A DNA stretch of 64,000 bases. It comes from Adiantum capillus-veneris (lineage: Eukaryota; Streptophyta; Polypodiopsida; Polypodiales; Pteridaceae). The DNA is taken from contig CM043962.1 in NCBI GenBank assembly GCA_014529385.2, positions 45,389,598 to 45,453,597 of the forward strand, in the 5' to 3' direction. The notes below the pieces were generated by a model. The model did no database searches, was not told where the DNA came from, and was given only the letters and a program-made list of their open reading frames with translations. A program made the translations under genes and the position numbers. This document shows, in pieces, positions 46,483 through 58,882 of the stretch (position 1 is the stretch's first letter; each line of letters begins with the position of its first letter).

Positions 46483-46728
46483 GAGTGTGTGTGCGATCGA
46501 GCGTTGCGGCGGCACGATGGCGGCGAGGCGGTTGAGCGCGGCGTGGCGGCGTCTCCCTCTTCTTCGCGGCGAGGAATCCTCTACGGCAGGAGCATAAGGT
46601 GGTGAGTGACACACCATTGCCCTCTTTGAGCTTACTAGTTAAACTAGTTGTGTGCTTGGAGCCGTCTGCGGCTCGTACACGGTGTATCGGCAAGTCCCTT
46701 GCTTCGACAGTGCGGCAAGGAGCGCACA
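46085..46728 (+). repeat. Gypsy-1 3' LTR
   Basis: 644 bp. Same ends as the 5' LTR. Its internal microsatellite is (TG)n(GA)n (46386-46479) instead of pure (GA)n. The right target duplication AAGGT follows at 46729-46733. Confidence 0.9.
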
Positions 46729-46733
46729 AAGGT

Positions 46734-49565
46734 ATCAGAACTGTCCCAGTTGAATCATCAAGTGTTTTCAAAGTCGGACCGCAGCAAGCTAAACCTTTGC
46801 CGAGATAGAGTTCTCACCTGCATCCATATAGTCAAGACAACGGATATGTTAGACTTGGCTACGTATGGCAGCAGGCTTCAAAAAACTATCAGTTGTTATC
46901 CATGTCAAACTTAAAAATTATTAGACTAGCTACTGTCCTATACATTAGTAGATAATATCTCAAGTTTTTTCTGTAAACAAAGTAAATCTACCAGAATTGC
47001 TTCATATGTTCATAACAGTTCTTCTTTATAACAACCATTTATTGTGAGAAGAATTCGTCTACACCATATCATTCAAAGTATTCTTTTAGCTAAAACATTG
47101 TATGAAAAAACAATCAAGTTTTTAGATAGTTTTTTCCAAGCTCAGTGAGCAGGCCCAAAGTACCATTATCCAATTTTAAGCCATATTTGGCCCGAAGAAT
47201 ACCAACCTATTTAGTGTTGAGGCCAAGATCCAATATTTTATTTCTGCTAAACCAAGTCAGTAGATCTGCCTAGAACATATTTTCTGAGATATTTCAAGTA
47301 AAATCTTCAACTACTCAGTGTACCAAAACTAGGTAGTAAAGTACCACCCCATAACAATTGTGAGCTATCTGTAAAAAGTTTCGGATTAAAGCCAGATATC
47401 CAAGACCTAAAAAGTCCAACTAGTAATCAGAAGTCAAGGTGTAGGTAAATCAAAGCAAACCAGTAATCCCACCTCAGTAAAGAGATACCTAAAAGAGGCC
47501 AACGAGTAGTTAGCAGTCAAGGTGTAGGTAAATCAAAGCAAATCAGTACCCTCACCTCAGTATAGAGACTATGGTATTTATAGATTTTCAAACCTGGACC
47601 AAATAAAAGGTATTAATCCAAATCAATGGCATGTTAAGCCAAAATCACCTAGGGTTAGCCAAATTCAAGTCCAAACTAAAGAATACCCAGTATTACAAGT
47701 TTAAAACTTAGTGGATACATAATAGGGTGGTGCTTGAGCAAGCTAAAAAGTAATCTTCCTAACCAACTATCAAAACCTAGATAGAACCAGGTCATAAGGA
47801 AAGAATCAAATCCCAAAAAAGACCAGATCAGCAACAGCGAGAGACCAGGATTAGAAGTCCAGTAAATAAGTTCATATGTAGAGAGCAGGATTAAATGAGT
47901 CGTAGACCAGATCTTTCATCAATACCTAGACAGCCGAGGCAACCTGTGTGAACCAGAATATATTTTATGGTAGCATCATCACTTGCTATAGTGGAATAAG
48001 TATGTAAAAAAACAGATTTAAGTCGGATATCCAAGCAACAGGTGAAGGTTAGATGTTTTGTAATCATCATTACTTCAGATATCATAAAGTATCCCCTTTT
48101 AGAGACGTAACATCCAAGGTTAGAGAAGTTTTTAGCAAGAGCTAGAGCCAGAGCCAAAGCCAAAGCCATAAAGCAGGCTACTTCAATCTATTCCTAGATA
48201 CAGCCATTGGAAATGTATGAAAGCAACAAGGTTAGATTCTTTGTAAGTTAAGAACAGCCTCCCCTATACCATAATACCATACCACATTTAGGTATGTCAA
48301 GGTCAGTGTGACAGAGTCCAACAAGGTCAGTTTTTTTGTATGTCAAGGTCAGTATGATAGAGTCCAGCAAGGTCAGGAAGGAGAAAAAGATCTAAAAAAC
48401 AGCTCAGAGCAGTATAAGTCAGAGTAAATGATGTACCAGTCAGAACCAGAGCCAGATTCAGCTAACTCCAACCACACCCAAGTTCATGAGAGTAAGATCT
48501 AGCCAAGAAAGATTAGGACTATGCCAGAAATCCAAGACAAAAAAAAACCAGCTAGTAACCAGTAAGCAGGTATTAGGCTTATAAGACTAGTATTTGGTTA
48601 ATTTAAAGAGATTAAACCTGTAAAGAGTCAAAGGAATATGCCATGGAAGCCTCATGAGATACAAAAGTTATCTTACAAGTATCATCAAGTATTAAATCTA
48701 TTTTTTTGGATTTTCTGCAAATTGAATGTATCATAACCAGATAAACAACTGCAACTTTCCAAATTCAAATTTTGGCAGCATAACCAACACTGCCACCAAT
48801 CTTACCATAAGTATCAAGTTAATGCAAAAAAGCATCAATTTTTCATAAGTTTCCATGAATCTCCTCATAACCCACCAGATAGAAACCATCACATAACATT
48901 TAAGAGTATCAACTAGTGATCAGTGCAGTCAGATCAGTTTCCCCATATTACCTTAATATAACACATTTAGGTAACAACCCGATCAGTAACCATACGTCTG
49001 TTTTAGAACTGATGCCACTTTTTTGTCAAGTAACAAAAAACTAGAGTGGGTAAGTATGTAAACAATACCAGGCAGGAAGCAAAAGAAACCCTCTATTAAT
49101 GTGCAATTATCAGTGCCAAGGTTATCAAACCATATGCTTTAGCTAAAGAAATTCCCAAATGTATAGTTCTGCCAATATTCCTAATGTAAAAAACCTGTTA
49201 TAATTACCCAACAGAGCAAGGAATTAAGCATTTGAGATTTTGAGTTCAAAATTATATAACCTGTGAGCAGGAGTGATCCCTAGAATTTCTCCAACAAGCC
49301 AAGGGAAACCAAGTCTAAGTGAAGGGAGGGTCCCCTCACCTTATTATAGGTGATAGAGAAGCATGACAGTAGTCTCACAACCTACTGAAGTGTAGCAAGC
49401 ATGATATCAGGAAATGGAAGGGCTAAACGCCGCGCCTAGCCACCCGCCATCACGCTAAGAAAAAACCATGAGAGAAAGGGGTAGGGGAACAATCACGATG
49501 GCGGCATCGTGTAATAACCTTGCATTGGGGAGGATACCAAAAATACGCCATTATGAAATAAAATG
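46734..49565. other. Non-coding region, possible LARD-like interior
   Basis: 2.8 kb with no protein-like frame on either strand and A-rich plus-strand composition. Local repeats: GTCAAGGTGTAGGTAAATCAAAG twice (47441, 47518), CAAGGTCAGTRTGAYAGAGTCC twice (48299, 48347), and a run of AGAGCCAGAGCCAAAGCC (48143-48166). It starts with a copia-type primer-site-like sequence (GGTATCAGAAC), so it may be the inside of a coding-deficient LTR element hit by Gypsy-1. No matching second LTR was found. Confidence 0.4.
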
Positions 49566-49770
49566 GAAAAGGGGTTAACCCTTCAATCATGCACCCTTGA
49601 AGGGTTAAGGTATTAAGGGATTTCTCCCACGGAGCCCTTTTTACTAAAAGTTGGTATATTAAACCTTGCATAACCCTTCAATCATACACCCTTTAAGGGT
49701 TAAGGCATTAAGGGATTGCCCCATTATGCCCTATTCACTAAAAAGGTGGTATATAAAACCATGCTTGCTA
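49566..49770 (+). repeat. Duplicated hairpin plus TATA-like unit
   Basis: Two ~95-bp units, each with an inverted repeat (AACCCTTCAA...TTGAAGGGTT in the first; shorter stem in the second), TAAGGGAT, then GGTATATTAAACC / GGTATATAAAACC. The second TATA-like site precedes ~130 bp without an ORF. It may be a duplicated promoter of an LTR or unknown element. Confidence 0.6.
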
Positions 49771-49904
49771 GGGTAACACAGCCTAGAGCAATAACAATAA
49801 CTAAAGAATAATGTTAGTGTAGCTAGATGCCACAATCAAACTTATATAAAGCTAATCAAGTGTGTGTGTATAACTTGATGAATCAATCTTAGTTAGATGC
49901 AAAG

Positions 49905-49907
<3 letters not shown>

Positions 49908-49972
<65 letters not shown>

Positions 49973-50006
49973 AAATGAAGAATGTTTGATCAAAGACTGT
50001 TTGGAA

Positions 50007-50072
<66 letters not shown>
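49908..50072. repeat. (TG)n(AG)n arrays with 45-bp module
   Basis: (TG)n(AG)n, then TTTTAAATGAAGAATGTTTGATC...AACATG, then (TG)n(AG)n again. The module between arrays recurs at 25757, 33382 and 51646. Confidence 0.85.
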
Positions 50073-50074
<2 letters not shown>

Positions 50075-50298
50075 CAGATGATGAAGAAGAAGAAGAAGTA
50101 GATTGGTCAAACATTGTAGGAAACTATCCTAAGAGACCTTGGAGATCTATCCGACAAGGAGAGTTGAACTCAAGACAGGTTGGTTATTCAAGATGGAAAT
50201 ACCCTAAACCCATCTACCAAGCTTGGGTGGTAGAATGGTTGAACCATTTTTCGCTTTTTTTTAACACACATACAACCATAGGCAAAGCACACACACAC

Positions 50299-50338
<40 letters not shown>

Positions 50339-50404
50339 AAGAATTTTTTTGGAATCTGCTCGCCAAATTTCAAAATAGTGCACGCCAAAAAATTACGTAC
50401 GTGC

Positions 50405-50960
50405 ATAATGCATCAAACTTGAGAACTTCAGGATTTCCTTGGGTCATAAGTTTCCAAGTACTAGCAAAAGTCTGGTAAGAATTTGGCAAAGCATCAAGAG
50501 TAGTCTGCACAAGGGAACTGTCAAAATGACTTCGCCTGCAAAAATAAGTTGCTCATTTATATCCTTGACACCAACAAGGAAAGTGTCCATTTCAACTTTC
50601 TCATGCATATCTTTGACTCCAGCTCTTTACGCAGCAATGCAATTTTTGCATCATTGTGGCTTGGATAAAGACCAGTTAGAATATCCCAAGCGATTTTGTT
50701 GAACAAATTTGAGGAGTAATAGTGTTTTTCACAGACAATGTGATCAATGCATGAGCTTGTGCATCTCTTACTTCCCACAATGAGCTTGCTCAACCGTAGG
50801 CATCAACCGTAGGCAAAACAGTTCTAACAGCATCAATCCTTGCAGCAAAACCTGCAACATCCTCAACATTGCCTCTATCCACAAAACCAGGGTAATTTTC
50901 TCCATCCAATTTGTCCTCAGTAGCAAACATCTTGAACACATCGATGTTGTTGTCAGCCAT
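50405..50960 (-). pseudogene. gag: Copia-3b gag remnant
   Basis: Starts MADNNIDVFKMFATEDKLDG, the typical copia gag opening, then GNVEDVAGFAARIDAVRTVLP. It shifts frame near 50790 to AWDILTGLYPSHNDAKIALL (50557-50793) and ends DALPNSYQTFAS...LKFDALCT. Relative to copy 3a, part of the NYPLWAYMMQH segment is missing near 50895 (NYPG). Confidence 0.75.
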
Positions 50961-51322
50961 GGCGAATGCTTGCACTTGATGCAAAAACTGCTCAAAAAGA
51001 GGAGAAACAAACCAGGAACAACATGTGCTATATAGCACAAACCGTAGAAGATTGTAAGGGACCTATTATGCAAGAAATAGCACTGGCAAAAATTTTGCAC
51101 AAAATGATGAAATAGCATGTGCAGTACTTACTATAGTGGAAACAGAGGCCAAAATGAACCCAAATGAAAATTCTGAGAAATCAAGCTTTAATAGCTTGCC
51201 CGAAGTATTTGTCAACATCCTGATGCATGCCAAATCTCATAGAAATAGAAGAAAGTGACCAAACATGTGTTGGAGTTGCTGGCGACTAAGCCCAGAAGGA
51301 CGCAACCTACTCTGATACCAAT

Positions 51323-51548
51323 TGTTGAAATTGGGGTTGCATAAAAGCACACATAACTTGGAGAAGATGAAGGAAGCTCAATGCTCACAACAAAGAGTGT
51401 ATTACTTAGTGTGCTTGGAAAGATTGATAGCCCTAGAGTGATGGATGTATATACAATGCATAGGGGGGGAAAACTCCTAGTGAGGGAAAAATGCATCGGC
51501 GGTCCTTAGTGTGTTCACATACATCACTACAACATGTATATGGTAACA
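51323..51548 (-). repeat. Copia-3b 5' LTR
   Basis: 226 bp, TGTTACCATATACATGTTG...CAACA on the minus strand. Its first 22 bases equal the stub of the Copia-2 3' LTR at 11046-11067. Confidence 0.85.
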
Positions 51549-54282
<2,734 letters not shown>

Positions 54283-54320
<38 letters not shown>

Positions 54321-54415
54321 AGTGGAGAGAGAGAAAGAGAAGTGGAGAGGGAGGGAGGGAGGGAGCGAGAGAGATGGAAAGAGAGAAGGGGAGACACACA
54401 CACACATAGATTGAG

Positions 54416-54458
<43 letters not shown>

Positions 54459-54469
54459 TGAGAGAGAGA

Positions 54470-54505
<36 letters not shown>

Positions 54506-54692
54506 TGGGTAACAATTTAAAAAATCTCTCCCCCAAATGCTTGTTCTTGTCACCTCTTGGGCGATAATTTTTTTATAAAATATAGAACCTAAGGAGAAAG
54601 AGAAGAAAAGATCCCTCCAAAGCTCGCTCCATTCCAATAGCCCGAAAGCCTCGCCAAGCAATGAGTCAAGTGTGGAAGCATCACCAAACTAG
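54283..54692. repeat. Microsatellites and 190-bp repeat left of Gypsy-2
   Basis: (CA)n, (GA)n with GGGA variants and further (AG)n (54422-54502), then GATATGGGTAA...CACCAAACTAG, the same segment as 27961-28161. Confidence 0.85.
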
Positions 54693-54948
54693 TGAGGCGG
54701 TCCGGGGCGGGCAACAAGAAGAGTGGCCTCTAGACACCCTTCAAGGCTCCCGTGCTGCTCAATGGGGCTGGGGCACAACACAACACAAACCAAAACAACA
54801 AACCCACCGCCAAATCCCAACTACACAAGGGGCACCACCTAGTTTAAGAGCGAACTAGGACGCAAAAGAGAATCGTTAGAGCAACCCACAAACAAGCAAG
54901 GAATTTACACTAACCCTAACACCAATGGAGTACTCTCACACACTAAAA

Positions 54949-55027
<79 letters not shown>

Positions 55028-56227
55028 GAGAGAGATAGTGCTCGGGCTGCTTTGAAACGTATCGGCAATGATCAAGCAAACACAACTATATATTTAAGAA
55101 AGAGAGAGAAAGGGGGAGGGGGTGCTTGTTGCATTAATATCTTCTTACAAATCTGTCATGACAAATCAAAGTGAGATTAGTACTTGTTCAACATAGCTTG
55201 CGTAAATTTCACCACAACACATCACAAGAAAAGCCACCCCAATCACTGTCTTAAGGCCAGGGGAGTCCTCTCCACCCTGTCGCCCTCTTACAGTATGTGG
55301 GATTTATGGCTAGATTGATGACAACACCAGAGACAAGCTATCAAGAACTTAACAAAAAAAAAAAACACCAAGACACTTACACATCATTGTTGTCCATTAC
55401 TTCACGTTGGAAGGGAGACAAAGTATCCAAGCTTAGTCCAAATCCACCCTCCTTGATTCAGCGAATGTTGGGCTTACACTAGTAGGAGAAATGATAGATT
55501 TCCTACTCTCAATTGAATGATCACTCTCTCTCTTACAATGGCATAGATTTCCCTTGCTAATCCCCTATTACAACACATGCACATGCATAAGACAATGAGC
55601 TTCCACTCAAGAGCTCCTTCTAGAGAGGTTGATCTTGGCTTCTCAAGCTATAGCATAGTGCTCTTGCTTATGGCTCCCCCCTTGAATTATTTTGGGTGAA
55701 AGAGGAAAATGTATGCAAGTAAATAATATAATAAAAGTAACCAATGAGTAGAAATCAATTTTTTGTTTTCACGAGGGTGAGGGTGAAAATGTGGGAGTGA
55801 TTTGTATAAAGGAAAAATATGAGGTTAGAGTATGTACATATTGGCAAAAAAAAATTAAAAAAAATTATGGTGTAAGAGGATGAAAGAAGGTGTACATAGG
55901 TTTAATAAAACACACACCTAAGTAGAAATATTTAAATAAAATACCAAAATAATTATAAAAAATCCCTATATTTAGGCCATATATACAATGAAATATTTAC
56001 ACACAAAGAGGCCATAATATACTTTTTTTTTTTTTTTTTTTTTTTTTGGCTCACCTAGCCCAGTGACTAGCTAGCTGAGGGTTTTTAAGAAGATATGGGA
56101 AAAGTCCCATGACTCACGCACGCCTATGTACAGTGAAATGGTAGGGATAGCCACAGTGTTTGGGTGATTTTGGTAGGGTGAGGTAACTCACTGTGGCAAT
56201 TACAAAGAGCCGAAAAAACGGCTATCA
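54693..56227 (-). repeat. Gypsy-2 3' LTR
   Basis: On the minus strand it starts TGATAGCCG just after the polypurine tract and ends CCGCCTCA. Contains a (GA)n array (54952-55034) and a T-run at 56023-56047. The part 54693-55500 matches 63197-64000. Confidence 0.85.
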
Positions 56228-56243
56228 TTAGCCCTCCCCCTGG
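56228..56243 (-). other. Gypsy-2 polypurine tract
   Basis: CCAGGGGGAGGGCTAA on the minus strand, directly before TGATAGCC of the 3' LTR. Confidence 0.75.
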
Positions 56244-56255
56244 ATGATGGTATAT

Positions 56256-58865
56256 TCATGTACCATCATAGAGCATCTTTTCCAAAGAGAGTGCTTCAGA
56301 GTCCTTGACGAGATCTTCATTGTTTGGCCCCTCAGAATTTTGGCTGGAGTTACACTCATGCTTCATGTAACAATACTTACATAAGACAGCGGCCTTTGGA
56401 CAGATCTTTGGTAGATCCTTTGGTAGAAGGCGACTCAAATAGGGCTTCAAGCGATACCCGTTTACTTTCCTGGAGTGCTCTTTACCAGTCAAGTCCATAA
56501 GCTGATAGTAACTTGAATTGAAAGCCTTCTTGACTATGTATGTCCCTTGCCATCTTGTTTCAAACTTGGCATCAAAACGATTGTCAAGTCGATTGTCATA
56601 CCTTAGCACAAGCTCTCCTTCCTTGATGCCTTTGTCCTTCAGTTTCTTGTCGTGCGTTTCTTTCGCTTGTGTGGCTTTCCTCTTGTAGCACTCATATGCT
56701 ACTTCTCTTTTCCACTCAAACTCCACTAACGTAAGAAGTCGATCCATCCATACCTCTTGATCATCTTGTGCTCCTTTGCCATGAAGTCGCATTGTTGGAA
56801 TGTTGAGCTCGATAGGCTGCAAAGCCTCTTGACCATAGACCAAGTGAAATGGTGTGAACTCCGTGGCTTCCCTATATGTGGTTCGATATGCCCACAAGGC
56901 ACCATCCAAGAAGTCATCCCATAATTTTGTCTTGTTTTGCACCATCTTTCTAATGATTCCTGCAATGACACCATTAGCCTTCTCCACCAAACCATTTGAT
57001 TGTGGGTAGTATGGTGTGCTATGACGATGTAGAATGTGAAGCTCTTCACAAACTTCTGTGAGCAATCCTTTTCTAAACCCTGGACCATTATCAGAAACAA
57101 TCTCCAAAGGTGTGCCAAATCTACAACAAATGTGAGTGTAGACGAATTTTCTCACTGTCTTCTCATTTACCTTTGCCACACTTTGTGCTTCCACCCACCT
57201 AGTCATATAGTCTACAGCCACTAGAATGTAGAGTTTACCATTTTTTGTCCTAGGCAGAGGACCCATAGCATCAATGCCCCACTTTTCAAAGGGTCCATTT
57301 GCAAGCACTATTTGCCTCGGGCCATGCACCAACCTTCTATTTCCATTTATCTGACAAGTGTGACAGCTTTTACACCAATGTTGAACATCCACATGCAAAC
57401 TTGGCCAAACATACCCCGAAAGCAAAATCTTCTTCACAGTTAATTCTTGGGCAAAATGACCACCACATGCCTCTTCATGCAAACCTTTTAGAATGGCTGG
57501 AATTTCCTTGATAGTTGGTACTCGTCTGCACACTTGATCCTTCCCTCTTTGATAGAGGGAGCCTTCTAGGAAGAGATATACGCTTGCCTTCTTCATGAGT
57601 CTCCTCTTCTGAGCTTTTGTGAAGTCTGGTGGAAACTCACCCTCCAAAATGTAGCCAATGATGGGAGCCAATGACTCTAATCCCTGGTACCTCGGTTGCT
57701 TCACAGCAGCCGCCACCATGATGACCTGCACTTCTTTCTTTACACATGCAACGGCTTGTTGTGCAAGTAAATCAGCATCTTCATTCTGTTTCCTAGGAAT
57801 ATGATATAGTTGCACTTCTTCAAATTGATTAAACAATCTACGAATGGCATGAACTTTTGTGCGTAAGCTCTCATTCTTGCATTCCCAAATGCCTAAAATC
57901 TGTTTAACAATGAGAAGTGCATCTCCCTTTACCATGAGGCGTTGTATCCCTTGGCCAATGCACATCTTCAAACCATGAAGTAGAGTGTCATATTCTACTT
58001 CATTGTTGCTAGCTGAACTTGGTAGATTGAACTTCTCTTTCATGACCACCTCTCCACTTGGGTTGAGCAACACTAGCCCTCCCCCCGCTTTTCCTGTGGC
58101 TCGACGAAAAGCTCCATCCAAGAACAAAGTAAAAGCATTAGGAATACTTTTTGGTGGTGGCAATGGTAGGGTCTTTACTTCAGGCACCTTAATCTCCTTT
58201 TCGTGCACCCTATAAGTGAGAATCCCTGCCAATTGTGCACGCACACTATCTTCTACCTTGAAAGAGTATTGAAACTCTTGCAACTCCATAATCCACTTTG
58301 AGATCCTAGTACTAAGATTCATTTGAGATGACACCCAAGGGAACAAATTTTCTGCAGTGAGAATTACAAAAGGTTTTGGTAGCAGGTAGGATCTAAACTT
58401 TCTCACCGCAAACATGAGAGAAAGCATCATGAGTTCTGCTTCTGTGTAGTCTCTCTCCAAAGCATTCATGACCCTACTAGCAAAGTAGATGGGTCGCATC
58501 CTTGTACTGTGGGGATCTTGTTGTAGCAACACAGCACCAATTGTTTCTTTCCCAGCACTAGAGCTAACAAAGAATGTGTACTCCCAACAAGGAGGCATGA
58601 GTGTTGGTAGCTCTGACAAAATGACTTTAATGTTACAAAAGTACTCTTCAAGCTCATCAGACCATGCAAATTCTACTTGTTGTGTCAACTTTTGCAAAGG
58701 GTGAAGTAACTCCGAGGCTAAGTGAATGAAGCGTGACATATACTTCACCTTTTGAATGAATGAGATGACCTCCTTAAGACTCTTGGGTGATGGTAGCTCA
58801 ATAAGAGCCTTTGCCTTCGAAGGATCCACTTCAATGCCTTTGTAAGAAACTTTATGACCAAGCAA
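56256..58865 (-). CDS. pol: Gypsy-2 pol part 2: RT end, two RNase H domains, integrase
   Basis: 869 aa. Begins in the RT thumb (LGHKVSYKGIEVDPSKAKAL). First RNase H ~90-215: SAGKETIGAVLLQ and YTEAELMMLSLMFAVRKF, but the catalytic Asp positions read SSS and TAEN, so it is probably an inactive tether. Second, archaeal-type RNase H ~245-375: TLFLDGAFRRATGKAGGG, SNNEVEYDTLLHGL, MVKGDALLIVKQI and NEDADLLAQQA give Asp, Glu, Asp, Asp. Integrase ~440-740: HEEACGGHFAQE...CKSCHTCQ zinc site, IDAMGPL, VSDNGPGF and SNGLVEKANG. C-terminal domain with FETRWQGTYIVKKAF; no chromodomain. It joins the upstream ORF through a frameshift in RT. Confidence 0.88.
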   Translation of the reverse strand: MLGHKVSYKGIEVDPSKAKALIELPSPKSLKEVISFIQKVKYMSRFIHLASELLHPLQKLTQQVEFAWSDELEEYFCNIKVILSELPTLMPPCWEYTFFVSSSAGKETIGAVLLQQDPHSTRMRPIYFASRVMNALERDYTEAELMMLSLMFAVRKFRSYLLPKPFVILTAENLFPWVSSQMNLSTRISKWIMELQEFQYSFKVEDSVRAQLAGILTYRVHEKEIKVPEVKTLPLPPPKSIPNAFTLFLDGAFRRATGKAGGGLVLLNPSGEVVMKEKFNLPSSASNNEVEYDTLLHGLKMCIGQGIQRLMVKGDALLIVKQILGIWECKNESLRTKVHAIRRLFNQFEEVQLYHIPRKQNEDADLLAQQAVACVKKEVQVIMVAAAVKQPRYQGLESLAPIIGYILEGEFPPDFTKAQKRRLMKKASVYLFLEGSLYQRGKDQVCRRVPTIKEIPAILKGLHEEACGGHFAQELTVKKILLSGYVWPSLHVDVQHWCKSCHTCQINGNRRLVHGPRQIVLANGPFEKWGIDAMGPLPRTKNGKLYILVAVDYMTRWVEAQSVAKVNEKTVRKFVYTHICCRFGTPLEIVSDNGPGFRKGLLTEVCEELHILHRHSTPYYPQSNGLVEKANGVIAGIIRKMVQNKTKLWDDFLDGALWAYRTTYREATEFTPFHLVYGQEALQPIELNIPTMRLHGKGAQDDQEVWMDRLLTLVEFEWKREVAYECYKRKATQAKETHDKKLKDKGIKEGELVLRYDNRLDNRFDAKFETRWQGTYIVKKAFNSSYYQLMDLTGKEHSRKVNGYRLKPYLSRLLPKDLPKICPKAAVLCKYCYMKHECNSSQNSEGPNNEDLVKDSEALSLEKMLYDGT

Positions 58866-58882
58866 GATTACTTCATCCTCAC

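Larger units (their letters stand above)
33613..46728 (+). mobile_element. Gypsy-1: full-length Ty3/gypsy retrotransposon
   Basis: 13,116 bp with LTRs at 33613-34265 and 46085-46728, both TGTTAACC...GCGCACA, and a 5-bp duplication AAGGT. Primer site 34270-34287; polypurine tract 46071-46084. Order gag, protease, RT, RNase H, integrase makes it Ty3/gypsy. There is no chromodomain after integrase, and the tRNA-Asp-like primer site fits the Athila/Tat side of plant gypsy elements. Downstream of integrase are a second retropepsin-like segment and a separate 143-aa ORF behind a TATA box. Gag, the protease region and the tail are split by frameshifts; the main pol frame is long and open. Confidence 0.9.
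50073..51548 (-). mobile_element. Copia-3b: gag-only copia derivative
   Basis: LTR 51323-51548 (226 bp), primer site TGGTATCAGAG (51311-51321 on the plus strand), leader ~360 bp, gag from 50960, break after FDALCT at ~50400, (CT)n tract 50298-50338, and the shared ~200-bp segment (50073-50290). No pol. Confidence 0.75.

Noticed and set aside
50063-50290. Plus-strand EEEVDWSNIVGNYPKRPW peptide as a gene
   Set aside because: The frame is broken by a stop after VD in copies 25830 and 53370 and enters a microsatellite on both sides; noted only as part of the Copia-3 chimera.
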